From Chloroflexota bacterium (GTDB lineage Bacteria; Chloroflexota; Anaerolineae; Anaerolineales; Villigracilaceae): a DNA stretch of 64,000 bases. Location of the stretch: the NCBI GenBank assembly GCA_021414245.1, contig JAIOOU010000003.1, positions 124,001 to 188,000 on the forward strand, read 5' to 3'. Shown piece by piece: positions 44,427-52,768 of this stretch (the stretch's first letter is position 1; the number at the start of each line of letters is the position of its first letter). The notes beneath the pieces were generated by a model. That model was given only the letters and a program-made list of their open reading frames with translations. It did no database searches and was not told where the DNA came from. The position numbers and the translations under genes were made by a program.

Positions 44427-44672
44427 ATGCCGTATTCCGTGATTATCCATATTGCCGGGGAACCTTCCGTGGCCGGCGAGATCGAAGAACTTCCCAAGCC
44501 CACTGATACCAGCATTTTGGTGATGAACCCGCGCCAAAAGGATGGCAAGGACCTGCATTACATTGATAATAATGTTGTCAAGGTCATCTGGCCGATGGCC
44601 AAGGTCAGTTTTATCGAGATCCTTGAAAGCGCAGAGGAAGAAAAGATCATAGGCTTCGTAAGGGACAAATAA
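44427..44672 (+). CDS. small protein of unknown function in the phospho-signalling operon
   Basis: An 81-residue soluble protein starting [25 protein letters not shown]. It is beta-rich with a C-terminal alpha/beta unit ([20 protein letters not shown]), perhaps a small PilZ- or SH3-like barrel. No family is recognised. It sits 24 bp after the FHA gene and 2 bp before the response regulator, so it belongs to the operon. The AAAGGAAAG before it is a fair ribosome site. Confidence 0.6.
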   Translation: MPYSVIIHIAGEPSVAGEIEELPKPTDTSILVMNPRQKDGKDLHYIDNNVVKVIWPMAKVSFIEILESAEEEKIIGFVRDK

Positions 44673-44674
44673 AC

Positions 44675-45394
44675 ATGACTGAGTCATTGGAGCGTCGTCG
44701 CATCCTGGTTGTGGATGATGAGGAACGCATGGTGCGTTTCATACGCATGAACCTGGAACACGATGGTTTTCAGGTCAGTGAGGCCTTTAATGGCAAGCAG
44801 GCCATTCAAAAACTTCGCGATGTCACCCCGGACCTTATTCTTTTGGATATTATGATGCCGGACCTGGATGGTTTTGAGGTCCTCGAAACCATTCGCGAGA
44901 TCACCACCGTGCCAGTTATCATGTTGACCGCAAAAGGCGAGGAGGATGACCGGGTACGCGGACTGGAGGGCGGCGCGGACGATTACGTCACCAAGCCGTT
45001 CAGCCCAAGGGAACTGGTCAGCCGGGTAAAAGCGGTGTTGCGCCGGACCGAGGGCGCCACCGGTTCCATGCACGGACTGCTTGAGATCGACAAACGGCTT
45101 AAGATCGATTTCGACCGCCGGGAGATCTGGCTGGAAGGCAAACTGGTGAAACTTCGCCCGACGGAATATCGCCTGCTCTTTCATCTGGTTCAAAATGCGG
45201 GCTGGGTGGTTTCGCACGATCAATTGCTCCAGAAGGTTTGGGGGTATGAATACCGCGATGAACCGCATTATGTGCGCCTTTATATTAATTACCTGAGGCA
45301 GAAACTCGAAAAGGATCCTGCCGACCCCAAGTACATTCTCACCGAGCGGGGAGTGGGGTACCGGTTTGTGGATTTTAAACGCGCAAAAGAGTAG
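44675..45394 (+). CDS. OmpR/PhoB-family response regulator
   Basis: A 239-residue regulator. The receiver domain has the acidic pair in VVDDEERMV, phospho-Asp in [15 protein letters not shown], Thr in VIMLTAKG and Lys in YVTKPFSP. The C-terminal winged helix carries [22 protein letters not shown] and [17 protein letters not shown] ending GVGYRFV. No histidine kinase gene is adjacent, which leaves open whether the Ser/Thr kinase system or a distant kinase controls it. Last gene of the operon, followed by a terminator. Confidence 0.93.
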   Translation: MTESLERRRILVVDDEERMVRFIRMNLEHDGFQVSEAFNGKQAIQKLRDVTPDLILLDIMMPDLDGFEVLETIREITTVPVIMLTAKGEEDDRVRGLEGGADDYVTKPFSPRELVSRVKAVLRRTEGATGSMHGLLEIDKRLKIDFDRREIWLEGKLVKLRPTEYRLLFHLVQNAGWVVSHDQLLQKVWGYEYRDEPHYVRLYINYLRQKLEKDPADPKYILTERGVGYRFVDFKRAKE

Positions 45395-45420
45395 CGAAAA
45401 ATTCTAACAAAATGAATACA

Positions 45421-45454
45421 AAACGCCTGCGTTTTTCTAACGCGGGCGTTTTAA
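45421..45454 (+). terminator. intrinsic terminator of the signalling operon
   Basis: AAACGCCTGCGTT / AACGCGGGCGTTT stem with one G-T type mismatch and a short loop, followed by TTAAATT. Confidence 0.75.
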
Positions 45455-45499
45455 ATTAAGCGTGTAAGTTCAAACCAATCTAACCCAAAGGAGGTACCT

Positions 45500-45943
45500 A
45501 TGTCAAACTTAATTCGTTGGGAACCCGCTCGTGAAATGATGACCTTGCGTGAAGCCATGGATCACCTCTTCGATGATGCCTTCACACGGCCGTTGCGCAT
45601 GAACGATGCTCGTTGGTCCATTCCGGCTGTCGATATGTATCAGACCGACAACGAGATCGTGGTCAAAGCCGCCATCCCGGGCGTCAAGGCTGATGAAGTG
45701 CAGATCAATGTCACGGGCGAAATCCTCACCCTCAAAGGCGAGATCAAGGAGAAGGAGGAGGTGAAGGAAAAGGCCTATCATCTCCGCGAACAGCGCTGGG
45801 GCATGTTTGAAAGATCCATCGCCCTGCCCACAGATGTGATCGCGGATAAGGCTAGGGCTGAATTCGAGAACGGCGTTCTCACCATTACCCTCCCGAAGGC
45901 CGAGGAAGTCCGCCCGAAATCCATCACCATCAAGACGAAATAA
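45500..45943 (+). CDS. Hsp20 / alpha-crystallin small heat-shock protein
   Basis: A 147-residue small heat-shock protein. The N-terminal arm has WEPAREMMTLREAMDHLFDDAF. The alpha-crystallin domain begins WSIPAVDMYQTDNEIVVKAAIPGVKADEVQI and includes the conserved GVLTITLPKAEE motif; the C-terminal tail holds a short I-x-I-type segment (SITIKTK). It acts as an ATP-independent holdase. A strong AAAGGAGG ribosome site precedes the ATG. It seems monocistronic with its own terminator. Confidence 0.95.
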   Translation: MSNLIRWEPAREMMTLREAMDHLFDDAFTRPLRMNDARWSIPAVDMYQTDNEIVVKAAIPGVKADEVQINVTGEILTLKGEIKEKEEVKEKAYHLREQRWGMFERSIALPTDVIADKARAEFENGVLTITLPKAEEVRPKSITIKTK

Positions 45944-45955
45944 TAATACTTCCAC

Positions 45956-45986
45956 AAAAGGAGCCGGATCGATCCGGCTCCTTTTT
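45956..45986 (+). terminator. intrinsic terminator of hsp20
   Basis: AAAAGGAGCCGGATC / GATCCGGCTCCTTTT forms a perfect uninterrupted 30-bp palindrome, ending in a T run, just after the Hsp20 stop codon. Confidence 0.85.
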
Positions 45987-46071
45987 GATTCGCAAAGGAC
46001 GCCTGATTTTCTAAAGAAGGAGGCTTCACTTGTGCAACAAGCGGTATGATTGGGAAATTGGAGATCCTGGC

Positions 46072-47319
46072 ATGACTGAATCACTCTTGAATCTGCGGGT
46101 CAACCCGGACCGGATGCTGGCTGCGTTTGACCAACTGGCCTTGACCGGCGCAACTGGAGACGGCGGAGTAAGCCGGGTCACCTTTAGCGATCCGCATTTG
46201 CAGGCACGCAAATGGTTCCGTGAACAGATTGAACGCTCCGGCTTTGAATTCCGTACCGATGGGGCAGGAAATCATTCCGCTTTTCTGCCCTGCGGAGATA
46301 AAAAGGCATCCACACTTCTTTTCGGCTCACATCTTGATTCTGTGCCCAATGGCGGACGGTTTGATGGTGCCCTCGGTGTGATGGCGGCTTTTGAGGTGTT
46401 GCGAACTGTCAAGGAAAACGGGATCAGCTTGAAGTTAAATCTTGAAGCGATTGACTTCACGGATGAAGAAGGCACGCATTTGAGTCTGTTTGGGAGCAGT
46501 GCACTGTCGGGCCATCTTCGTCCGGAGGATTTAAAAAATCCATACAGTGGACGTGAAAATTTTGCGGCCGGGCTGGCACGGGCGGGGTTAACCGAAGAGG
46601 GCCTTTTGCGGTCCGGGCGTGCAAAAGGATCTATTGCCGGATATTTGGAAGTGCACATCGAACAGGGAAAACGACTGGAGCGTGCGGGAATTGATATTGG
46701 CGTGGTCTCCGCCATTGTGGGGTATGGTTCTTATCGAATGAGTTATGTGGGCCGGGCGGACCATGCCGGCTCGACTGCGATGGAAGACCGTCTGGATGCG
46801 GGGCAGGGCGTGGCTGCCTTTATTTTGGCCGTGCGGGAAGCCGTGATGCATGAGTTCCCAAATTGTGTTGCGAATATCGGCAGGCTCGAGTTTGTGCCCG
46901 GCGCGTCGAATATTGTTCCAGCGCGGGCCGACTTTTTGCTGGAGTTTCGCTCGCCCGATGAAAAGCAGCTTTTACAGTTGGACACAGCCCTGGTGGAATT
47001 GGCTCATCAAAAAGCAAAACAATTCGGCTTGAAGTTAACAGTGAAGCCTCTTGGAAAACATAAGCCCAATTTGATGAGTATCGAAATTCAGCAGGCATTT
47101 CAAAAATCCTGTTTGGGTCTGGGGTTGTCGAGCACGGTGCTTGCCTCCGGCGCGATCCACGATGCCCAATCCCTTGTGGGCTTGTGTCCGATCGGGATGA
47201 TCTTTGTGCCGTCCGTGGATGGCGCCAGCCATGCGCCGCGCGAATTTACCCAATGGGACGATTGTGTAAATGGTGCCAATGTGCTGCTTCAAACCATCCT
47301 CACACTGGCTGCAAATTGA
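46072..47319 (+). CDS. M20-family amidase / N-carbamoyl-amino-acid hydrolase-like
   Basis: A 415-residue metallohydrolase of the hydantoinase/carbamoylase branch of M20 peptidases. Motifs are GSHLDSVPNGGRFDGALGVMAA (metal ligands), AIDFTDEEGTHLSLFGSSA (metal and catalytic Glu), YLEVHIEQGKRLE and VGYGSYRMSYVGRADHAGSTAM. It probably removes carbamoyl or related N-acyl groups in pyrimidine or ureide breakdown. An in-frame TTG at 46030 has a strong AAGGAGG site (6-nt spacing) and would add 14 residues; the ATG at 46072 has GGAG 8 nt upstream and fits the family N-terminus. It lies just before adenosine deaminase, hinting at nucleoside catabolism. Confidence 0.88.
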   Translation: MTESLLNLRVNPDRMLAAFDQLALTGATGDGGVSRVTFSDPHLQARKWFREQIERSGFEFRTDGAGNHSAFLPCGDKKASTLLFGSHLDSVPNGGRFDGALGVMAAFEVLRTVKENGISLKLNLEAIDFTDEEGTHLSLFGSSALSGHLRPEDLKNPYSGRENFAAGLARAGLTEEGLLRSGRAKGSIAGYLEVHIEQGKRLERAGIDIGVVSAIVGYGSYRMSYVGRADHAGSTAMEDRLDAGQGVAAFILAVREAVMHEFPNCVANIGRLEFVPGASNIVPARADFLLEFRSPDEKQLLQLDTALVELAHQKAKQFGLKLTVKPLGKHKPNLMSIEIQQAFQKSCLGLGLSSTVLASGAIHDAQSLVGLCPIGMIFVPSVDGASHAPREFTQWDDCVNGANVLLQTILTLAAN

Positions 47320-47337
47320 AGATGAGGGCAGAATCCT

Positions 47338-48351
47338 GTGAAAAACTTTGACCCGAAATACAATGAACTTCCGAAGACCGAGATCCATTGCCACCTCGAA
47401 GGCGCGATCCGCACCCAAACGATCATCGATATCGCCCGCGAATATAATTTGAAACTCCCTGCTTATGTTCCGGATGAATTGGACCGGCATGTCAAGGTCC
47501 ATGACCAGCTGCGGGATCTCGAAGCCGTGCTGGAGGCATTCGGAATTTTTCAAAACAGCATTACTTCACCGCTTGTATTCGAACGCATGGCCTGGGAATT
47601 GTTCGAAGATTGCGCCCGCCAGAATATCAAATTGTTCGAAGTCCGATTTTCGCCGGATTGGGCATTTCATGGCCACGATCTGGATTGGGATGCCTGTCTG
47701 GAGGGTTTGCTTCGTGCACAGGAGCAGGCTGAAAAAAAGTTTGATATGGCGATTGGAATCATCGCGATCACCTCGCGCGGCATGGGCGCTGAATCGTGTG
47801 TCAAAACCGTGGATTGGGCGATCCGCCACCGAAGCCATATCCAGGCAGTTGATCTTGCGGACGGGGAGTTGTTGTATCCGATGAGTGATTTTGTCAAACC
47901 GATCCTGAAAGCCAGGGATGCGGGGTTGAAAGTCACCATTCACTCCGGCGAGGATACGCCCGCCTCCGCGGTTTGGGACACCATCCACGCCTTTCAACCT
48001 GACCGGATTGGTCACGGCATTCACAGTATTGAGGATATGAAAGTCGTGGATTTGATTCGCGAACGCGATATCACGCTTGAAGTAAACCCCTGGAGCAATT
48101 ATCTGACGAATTCCGTCCGCACCATTGAGGAGCATCCGCTGAAGAAGCTGTTTGACCTGGGTGTAAAGGTCACGATCAATTCCGACGACCCTGAAGTTCT
48201 GGAGACGAATGTCAACAACGAATACCGCATCGCCCAGGAGATCCTGGGCATGAGCATGGAGGAGATCGCCACATGTAATCGGTATGCTTTTGAGGCCTCC
48301 TTTATCAACGCCGCTTCCAAACAAAGGATTTGGGACCAATACTTTATTTGA
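47338..48351 (+). CDS. add: adenosine deaminase family protein
   Basis: A 337-residue TIM-barrel deaminase starting with GTG. Zinc and catalytic motifs are complete: LPKTEIHCHLEGAIR, the substrate His/Glu in TIHSGEDTPA, RIGHGIHSIED and NSDDPEVLETN. It deaminates adenosine, or possibly adenine, to the inosine or hypoxanthine form. It follows the M20 hydrolase gene by 18 bp, so a small nucleobase-salvage operon is likely. Adenosine versus adenine specificity cannot be decided from sequence reading alone. Confidence 0.88.
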   Translation: MKNFDPKYNELPKTEIHCHLEGAIRTQTIIDIAREYNLKLPAYVPDELDRHVKVHDQLRDLEAVLEAFGIFQNSITSPLVFERMAWELFEDCARQNIKLFEVRFSPDWAFHGHDLDWDACLEGLLRAQEQAEKKFDMAIGIIAITSRGMGAESCVKTVDWAIRHRSHIQAVDLADGELLYPMSDFVKPILKARDAGLKVTIHSGEDTPASAVWDTIHAFQPDRIGHGIHSIEDMKVVDLIRERDITLEVNPWSNYLTNSVRTIEEHPLKKLFDLGVKVTINSDDPEVLETNVNNEYRIAQEILGMSMEEIATCNRYAFEASFINAASKQRIWDQYFI

Positions 48352-48363
48352 ACGGTTAACTGG

Positions 48364-49800
48364 CTATTTCCCGCCTTTTCGCCGGTTCAGGGAAGATTCC
48401 GGATTGTCCGCATAATGCTTTTCCTTGTCCAAGTACATGGCTTCATCAGCGCGGGTAAAGGTTTTCTCAAGGCCTTCATTTTTAAGACGGGTTGCTGAAC
48501 CGAGGGCAAGCCGCAGTTCCGACCCCTGATAATATTTGTTGTTCAGGATGATGAAGGATTGAATGCGTTCGATGAATTCCTGCGGGTCTTGATTTTCCAG
48601 AATTGCAATAAACTCGTCGCCGCCGATCCGGGCGGCAATTTCTCCCTGGTTAAAAACAGCTTTTAGCACCTCCGCAGCGCGCCGAATCAGGTTGTCGCCC
48701 GCCTGATGCCCCATTGAATCATTCACGCGTTTCAAGCCGTCCAAGTCCGCCAGGATAAAACTGATCTGATCCTTCGATTCAGCCAGTTTGCCGACCTCCT
48801 CCTCAAAATATGCGCGGTTATATAAACCGGTCATGACGTCGTGGGTGCCGAGATACCGGAGATATTCTTCAGATTTTTTGCGGGCAGTGATATCCTGGAT
48901 CGCGACCATGACCCAGGAGAAATCCTTTTCATGGCCGGGCATGAGGCGCCAGTCCAGATGGATGTTGAAGGGTTCTCCGGAAAGTGAATAATTGATGCCT
49001 TCGTGTTCGTAACTGGTTTTTCCATTCCACATATCCAGTAATTCAGCGGTAAAATGTCCCCGCATTTCATCCCGGAACACCTTGCCCAGATTTGAAAGCA
49101 ATTCCCCTTTTGTCTGTGAGCCATATAGTTCGAGGGTTTTCAGATTCACATCTGTCACTGCGATCCTGCTCATGAATTGATCGACAAGCTCCGGGTGTTC
49201 CAAGAGGTGATGGCGCAGATCAGTGATACCCCTGCTGCGAAGTTGATCGAACAATTCCGCGATCCCGCGATAATTTTCCTCCCAAAGTGAAATCGGGGCG
49301 TGCGTGAACAGATTTTGAAAACGGTCCTCGGCCTTTTTAAGCAGCGTGATATCCTCAATGGCGACCATGACACATTCCCATGTTTCCAGGCACTCGGGCA
49401 GGATTTGCCAGTGCAGGCGGATGTTCAACGGTTCATCCTGCAGCGTATAGTTAATTCCCTCTCCCGACCAGCTGGTCTCGTTGTTCCACAGGGCGAGCAA
49501 TTCAGCGAGGAAATGTCCGCGCATTTCATCGCGAAAAATCCTGTCCAGATTATTGAGGAGCTCGGTTTCGGACCCGGCACCGAACATGGTCAGGGTCCTG
49601 GTGTTGACGTGTTTCACCTTGATCAATCTCATGCAGGCGTCTATACCGTCCGGATGTTGATTGAAATAGGCGGACAGATCGCCGACTCCCTGGTTTCGGA
49701 GTCCCTGAAAGTAGTGTTTAATCCCGCTGTAATCCTGCTCCCATAAGGAGATGGGGGCGTGTTCGAACAGACTTTGATGGTGGTCAACCTGGATCGGCAT
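48364..49800 (-). CDS. diguanylate cyclase with two tandem PAS-like domains
   Basis: A 478-residue protein without membrane segments. Two duplicated sensor units each begin LFEHAPISLWEQ or LFTHAPISLWEE and contain FRDEMRGHF and a final VMVAIEDIT/VMVAIQDIT strand. Each is a PAS-like domain with a long helical insert; the two copies arose by internal duplication. The C-terminal GGDEF domain is intact (RIGGDEFIAILEN), so it should make c-di-GMP. I see no RxxD inhibitory site before GGDEF. It is convergent with the adenosine deaminase gene. Confidence 0.92.
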   Translation of the reverse strand: MPIQVDHHQSLFEHAPISLWEQDYSGIKHYFQGLRNQGVGDLSAYFNQHPDGIDACMRLIKVKHVNTRTLTMFGAGSETELLNNLDRIFRDEMRGHFLAELLALWNNETSWSGEGINYTLQDEPLNIRLHWQILPECLETWECVMVAIEDITLLKKAEDRFQNLFTHAPISLWEENYRGIAELFDQLRSRGITDLRHHLLEHPELVDQFMSRIAVTDVNLKTLELYGSQTKGELLSNLGKVFRDEMRGHFTAELLDMWNGKTSYEHEGINYSLSGEPFNIHLDWRLMPGHEKDFSWVMVAIQDITARKKSEEYLRYLGTHDVMTGLYNRAYFEEEVGKLAESKDQISFILADLDGLKRVNDSMGHQAGDNLIRRAAEVLKAVFNQGEIAARIGGDEFIAILENQDPQEFIERIQSFIILNNKYYQGSELRLALGSATRLKNEGLEKTFTRADEAMYLDKEKHYADNPESSLNRRKGGK

Positions 49801-49854
49801 GGTGCACTCCTTGAATTGTCTGATTATACAAAGGAAAACCGTGTAAATTCAAAA

Positions 49855-49884
49855 TTGACCGAATCGGAACCCTTGCGGTATAAT
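49855..49884 (+). promoter_or_regulatory. promoter of rpmH-rnpA
   Basis: TTGACC (49855-49860) and TATAAT (49879-49884) with an 18-bp spacer lie about 84 bp upstream of rpmH. Confidence 0.75.
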
Positions 49885-49967
49885 ACCCCGCCAGTCTAAC
49901 CCTTGCATGCCGGTTCCGTTTGCGGGATTTGCGCAATCATTTTTTACATAATAAGGAAGTATTTCGA

Positions 49968-50138
49968 ATGGTGAAAAGAACATACCAACCCAAGATCCGC
50001 CGCCGCGTGCGTGTACACGGCTTCAGACAACGCATGTCCACGGCTGACGGCCGTAACGTGCTCAAGCGCCGCCGTCTGCGCGGCCGCTACAGGCTCACTG
50101 TGAGATCCAACGAACACGTCAAGAAAACTCGTTGGTAG
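49968..50138 (+). CDS. rpmH: 50S ribosomal protein L34
   Basis: A 56-residue, highly basic protein starting [19 protein letters not shown], the typical L34 form. The later [19 protein letters not shown] matches the family. The track extends the ORF upstream to 49920; the ATG at 49968 with AAGGAAG is the true start. It forms the standard rpmH-rnpA pair. Its usual neighbour dnaA is about 28 kb away. Confidence 0.96.
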   Translation: MVKRTYQPKIRRRVRVHGFRQRMSTADGRNVLKRRRLRGRYRLTVRSNEHVKKTRW

Positions 50139-50183
50139 GAAACTGCGTATTCTTAATACGCGGAGAAAATTATCGAGGCACGG

Positions 50184-50534
50184 GTGCAGAGAAGATTTCG
50201 TCTGTCCCGATCTGAAGATTTCAAGCGGGTGCGGCGAATTGGCAAGTCCTATGCCCACCCGCTTGTTGTGTTAGTTGCGCAGGCCAATGAAACCTCTGCG
50301 AATGTTCGGGTGGGGGTGGCGGCCGGAAAGTCAACCGGCGGGGCGGTTGATCGGAATCGAGCCAAAAGACTCCTGCGGGAGGCCATGCGCCCCCATCTTG
50401 AGACTCTCGCTTCCGGTTGGGACTTGATCCTGATCGCCCGGCCCGCGCTTGTGACCGCCACTTTGGAAGATACCCGTTCCGCCCTGTTCAACCTGCTGAG
50501 ACGTGCAAAACTATTACCTGCGGATGAATCCTGA
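50184..50534 (+). CDS. rnpA: ribonuclease P protein component
   Basis: A 116-residue RnpA starting with GTG. The N-terminal [21 protein letters not shown] and the RNR motif ([16 protein letters not shown]) are characteristic. It assists the RNase P RNA in 5' tRNA maturation. It overlaps yidD by 11 bp. Confidence 0.95.
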   Translation: MQRRFRLSRSEDFKRVRRIGKSYAHPLVVLVAQANETSANVRVGVAAGKSTGGAVDRNRAKRLLREAMRPHLETLASGWDLILIARPALVTATLEDTRSALFNLLRRAKLLPADES

Positions 50535-50820
50535 AGAAGAATTCCATTTACATGATTATTCCCACGAGCCGCGTTTGCGCGATTTGCCGCGTACAGTGGT
50601 GAATTGGCCGCGCATCGGGTTGCTGGCTTTGTTTCGTTTATATCAAATGATCGTCTCCCCGTTCATTCCGGCAAATACCTGCCGCTTTTACCCATCCTGC
50701 TCCCATTATGGCTATCAAGCCGTTTATAAACACGGTGTCTTGAAGGGCTCGCTGATGGCGATCTGGCGTGTTTTGCGTTGTAATCCGTTTAATCCGGGCG
50801 GGTACGACCCTGTTCTTTAG
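50524..50820 (+). CDS. yidD: membrane protein insertion efficiency factor YidD
   Basis: A 98-residue YidD/DUF37 protein. The conserved core is [36 protein letters not shown] followed by [14 protein letters not shown]. The ATG at 50524 overlaps the rnpA end by 11 bp. It is thought to aid YidC-dependent insertion, and yidC follows after one extra gene. The N-terminal 35 residues ([21 protein letters not shown]) are longer than in most YidD proteins. Confidence 0.94.
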   Translation: MNPEEEFHLHDYSHEPRLRDLPRTVVNWPRIGLLALFRLYQMIVSPFIPANTCRFYPSCSHYGYQAVYKHGVLKGSLMAIWRVLRCNPFNPGGYDPVL

Positions 50821-50875
50821 CGACATTCTCACAGCGGCCGGGTGTTGCTGTGATTAATTAGGAGAAGTAACCAAC

Positions 50876-51961
50876 TTGAAAACAAAACGATTGACCTTGA
50901 TTTCATTGCTCATGCTGCTGGGTTCGTTGATCCTTAGTGCATGCAGCGGGGGACGGGGAGTTTCCAATAATTGGCATGGACTGACTGCCGACTCGGAACG
51001 TGCCTATCTGTCAGACGGAACCTTTGTGTACGCCGTGGATTTGAAGACCGGCAAGGAAGTCTGGCATTTCCCTCCACAAGCTGATTCCAAAATGATGTTC
51101 TATGCAACACCGGTGCTCACTGCAGACGGTCAACTTCTGATTGGGAGTGCAGGTACCAAACATCCCTTCTACAGCATTGATTCCGCCACCGGCAAGGAGA
51201 ACTGGGCAGTGCCCTTCACCGAAAACAAGGGAGCCTGGCTGGCTTCCCCTCTTGTCGTTAATGACAGGATCTATGCGCCGAACACCGACGGTTTCCTTTA
51301 TACAATTGACATGAATGGAAAGTCGGCTGCCGACCCCATTGAACTCGGCGGAGCATTATGGTCCGCACCCTCCACGGACGGCACTTTGTTATATGTAACC
51401 TCCCTGGACCATCATTTTCATGTGATTGATCCGACTTCCGGTCAATCGAAAACGCCGATTGATCTTGGCGGCGCCGCTCCCAGCAGCCCAGCCGTGGGTG
51501 ATGGAATGGTCTACGTCGGTTCCTTTGCCGCGACAGTCGAAGCCATTCAGGCCAATGGCGACCACAAGGTTATTGCGACCGCAGACAACTGGATCTGGGG
51601 TTCCCCGATTCTGGATGGGAACACCCTGTATTACGCCGATCTTGATGGAAAGATCTATTCCCTGGATCTTGCCAGCGGAAAACAAAACTGGGACACCGTC
51701 CAGCCGGACGGCCCAGTCGTGGCGAGCCTGTTGGTTGTGGGGGACCAGATCTACGTCGGGACCGAAGCGGGGACTCTGGTCGCGCTCGACCGCGATGGAA
51801 AAACCCTCTGGGATAAAACCGTTGGCGGTAAGATCTATACCACGCCTGTTCTGTCAGGTGATTTGATTCTCGTTGCGCCGTACACGGCTGATTTCATTCT
51901 TGCCGCCTACGATGCGGAAGGCAAACAGGCCTGGATCTTCACGCCTGTTGCCGCTAAATAA
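50876..51961 (+). CDS. PQQ-type beta-propeller lipoprotein (BamB-like)
   Basis: A 361-residue protein starting with TTG after AGGAG. The lipoprotein signal ends in LILSAC (lipobox). The mature part has about seven propeller repeats such as YAVDLKTGKEVWHF, YSIDSATGKENWAV, YSLDLASGKQNWDT and VALDRDGKTLWDK. The fold resembles BamB, but BamB belongs to outer-membrane assembly, which is doubtful in this lineage. It is inserted between yidD and yidC, and 12 bp precede yidC, which suggests a role in folding or quality control of membrane or exported proteins (inference). Confidence 0.88.
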   Translation: MKTKRLTLISLLMLLGSLILSACSGGRGVSNNWHGLTADSERAYLSDGTFVYAVDLKTGKEVWHFPPQADSKMMFYATPVLTADGQLLIGSAGTKHPFYSIDSATGKENWAVPFTENKGAWLASPLVVNDRIYAPNTDGFLYTIDMNGKSAADPIELGGALWSAPSTDGTLLYVTSLDHHFHVIDPTSGQSKTPIDLGGAAPSSPAVGDGMVYVGSFAATVEAIQANGDHKVIATADNWIWGSPILDGNTLYYADLDGKIYSLDLASGKQNWDTVQPDGPVVASLLVVGDQIYVGTEAGTLVALDRDGKTLWDKTVGGKIYTTPVLSGDLILVAPYTADFILAAYDAEGKQAWIFTPVAAK

Positions 51962-51973
51962 GGAAACTGAGCC

Positions 51974-52759
51974 ATGTGGGATACCATTATCATCCACCCG
52001 ATGACCAATCTTCTGTTGTTGATCTATGACCTATTGGGTCATGGTCCGCACACCTTTGGCCTTGCGATCATCCTTTTTACCATCATCATCAAGGTGATCA
52101 CCTGGCCCTTGAATGCCTCCCAGGTCAAGGGAGCGCAGGCCATGCAGGAACTCCAGAACGACAAGGAATGGCAGGAGATCCAAAAGAAATATGCAAAGGA
52201 TAAGGAAAAGATCGCCCAGGAACAGATGCGTATTTACAAGGAACGCGGCATCAATCCCTTTGCATCCTGCCTGCCGACCCTGATCCAGTTCCCGATCATC
52301 ATTGGTCTGTATCAAAGCATTACGCGCGCCCTGTCGATCACCCCGTTTGACATGTTAAAGCTCGCCCGCACGATCTACCCCTTCCAGAATGTGGAGGGGA
52401 TCATTCCGCTCAACAGCAAATTTCTGTGGATGGACCTCGGCCGGCCCGAATCGATTCAGATTCTGGGATTTGCCCTGCCGACTCTGGCGATCATTGTGGC
52501 CCTGACCACCTACATTCAATCCAAGCTGACCATGCCCGCCACTTCGAATCCCAATGACCAATCCGCGCAGATGACCGGCATGATGAGCATTTACATGCCC
52601 CTGATGCTGGGCTGGTTTGCCCTGAATTTCGCATCCGGGATCGCGATCTATTTCATCACAAGTAACTTGTTGGGTATTGCCCAGTACGCCGCAACAGGCC
52701 GGGCCAACTGGCGTAACCTGCTGCCCGGCGGCAACAAACAAACCGTCAAGAAAAAATAG
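51974..52759 (+). CDS. yidC: YidC/Oxa1 membrane protein insertase
   Basis: A 261-residue insertase with about five membrane segments. It starts at an N-terminal helix (MTNLLLLIYDLL) and lacks the large periplasmic P1 domain of proteobacterial YidC. The first cytoplasmic hairpin (MQELQNDKEWQEIQKKYAKDKEKIAQEQMRIYKERGINP) is well conserved, as is ASCLPTLIQFPIIIGLYQSI. The C-terminus ends in a Lys-rich tail. It inserts and folds membrane proteins with or without Sec. It is followed by jag after 9 bp. Confidence 0.96.
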   Translation: MWDTIIIHPMTNLLLLIYDLLGHGPHTFGLAIILFTIIIKVITWPLNASQVKGAQAMQELQNDKEWQEIQKKYAKDKEKIAQEQMRIYKERGINPFASCLPTLIQFPIIIGLYQSITRALSITPFDMLKLARTIYPFQNVEGIIPLNSKFLWMDLGRPESIQILGFALPTLAIIVALTTYIQSKLTMPATSNPNDQSAQMTGMMSIYMPLMLGWFALNFASGIAIYFITSNLLGIAQYAATGRANWRNLLPGGNKQTVKKK

Positions 52760-52768
52760 GGAGGCTCC

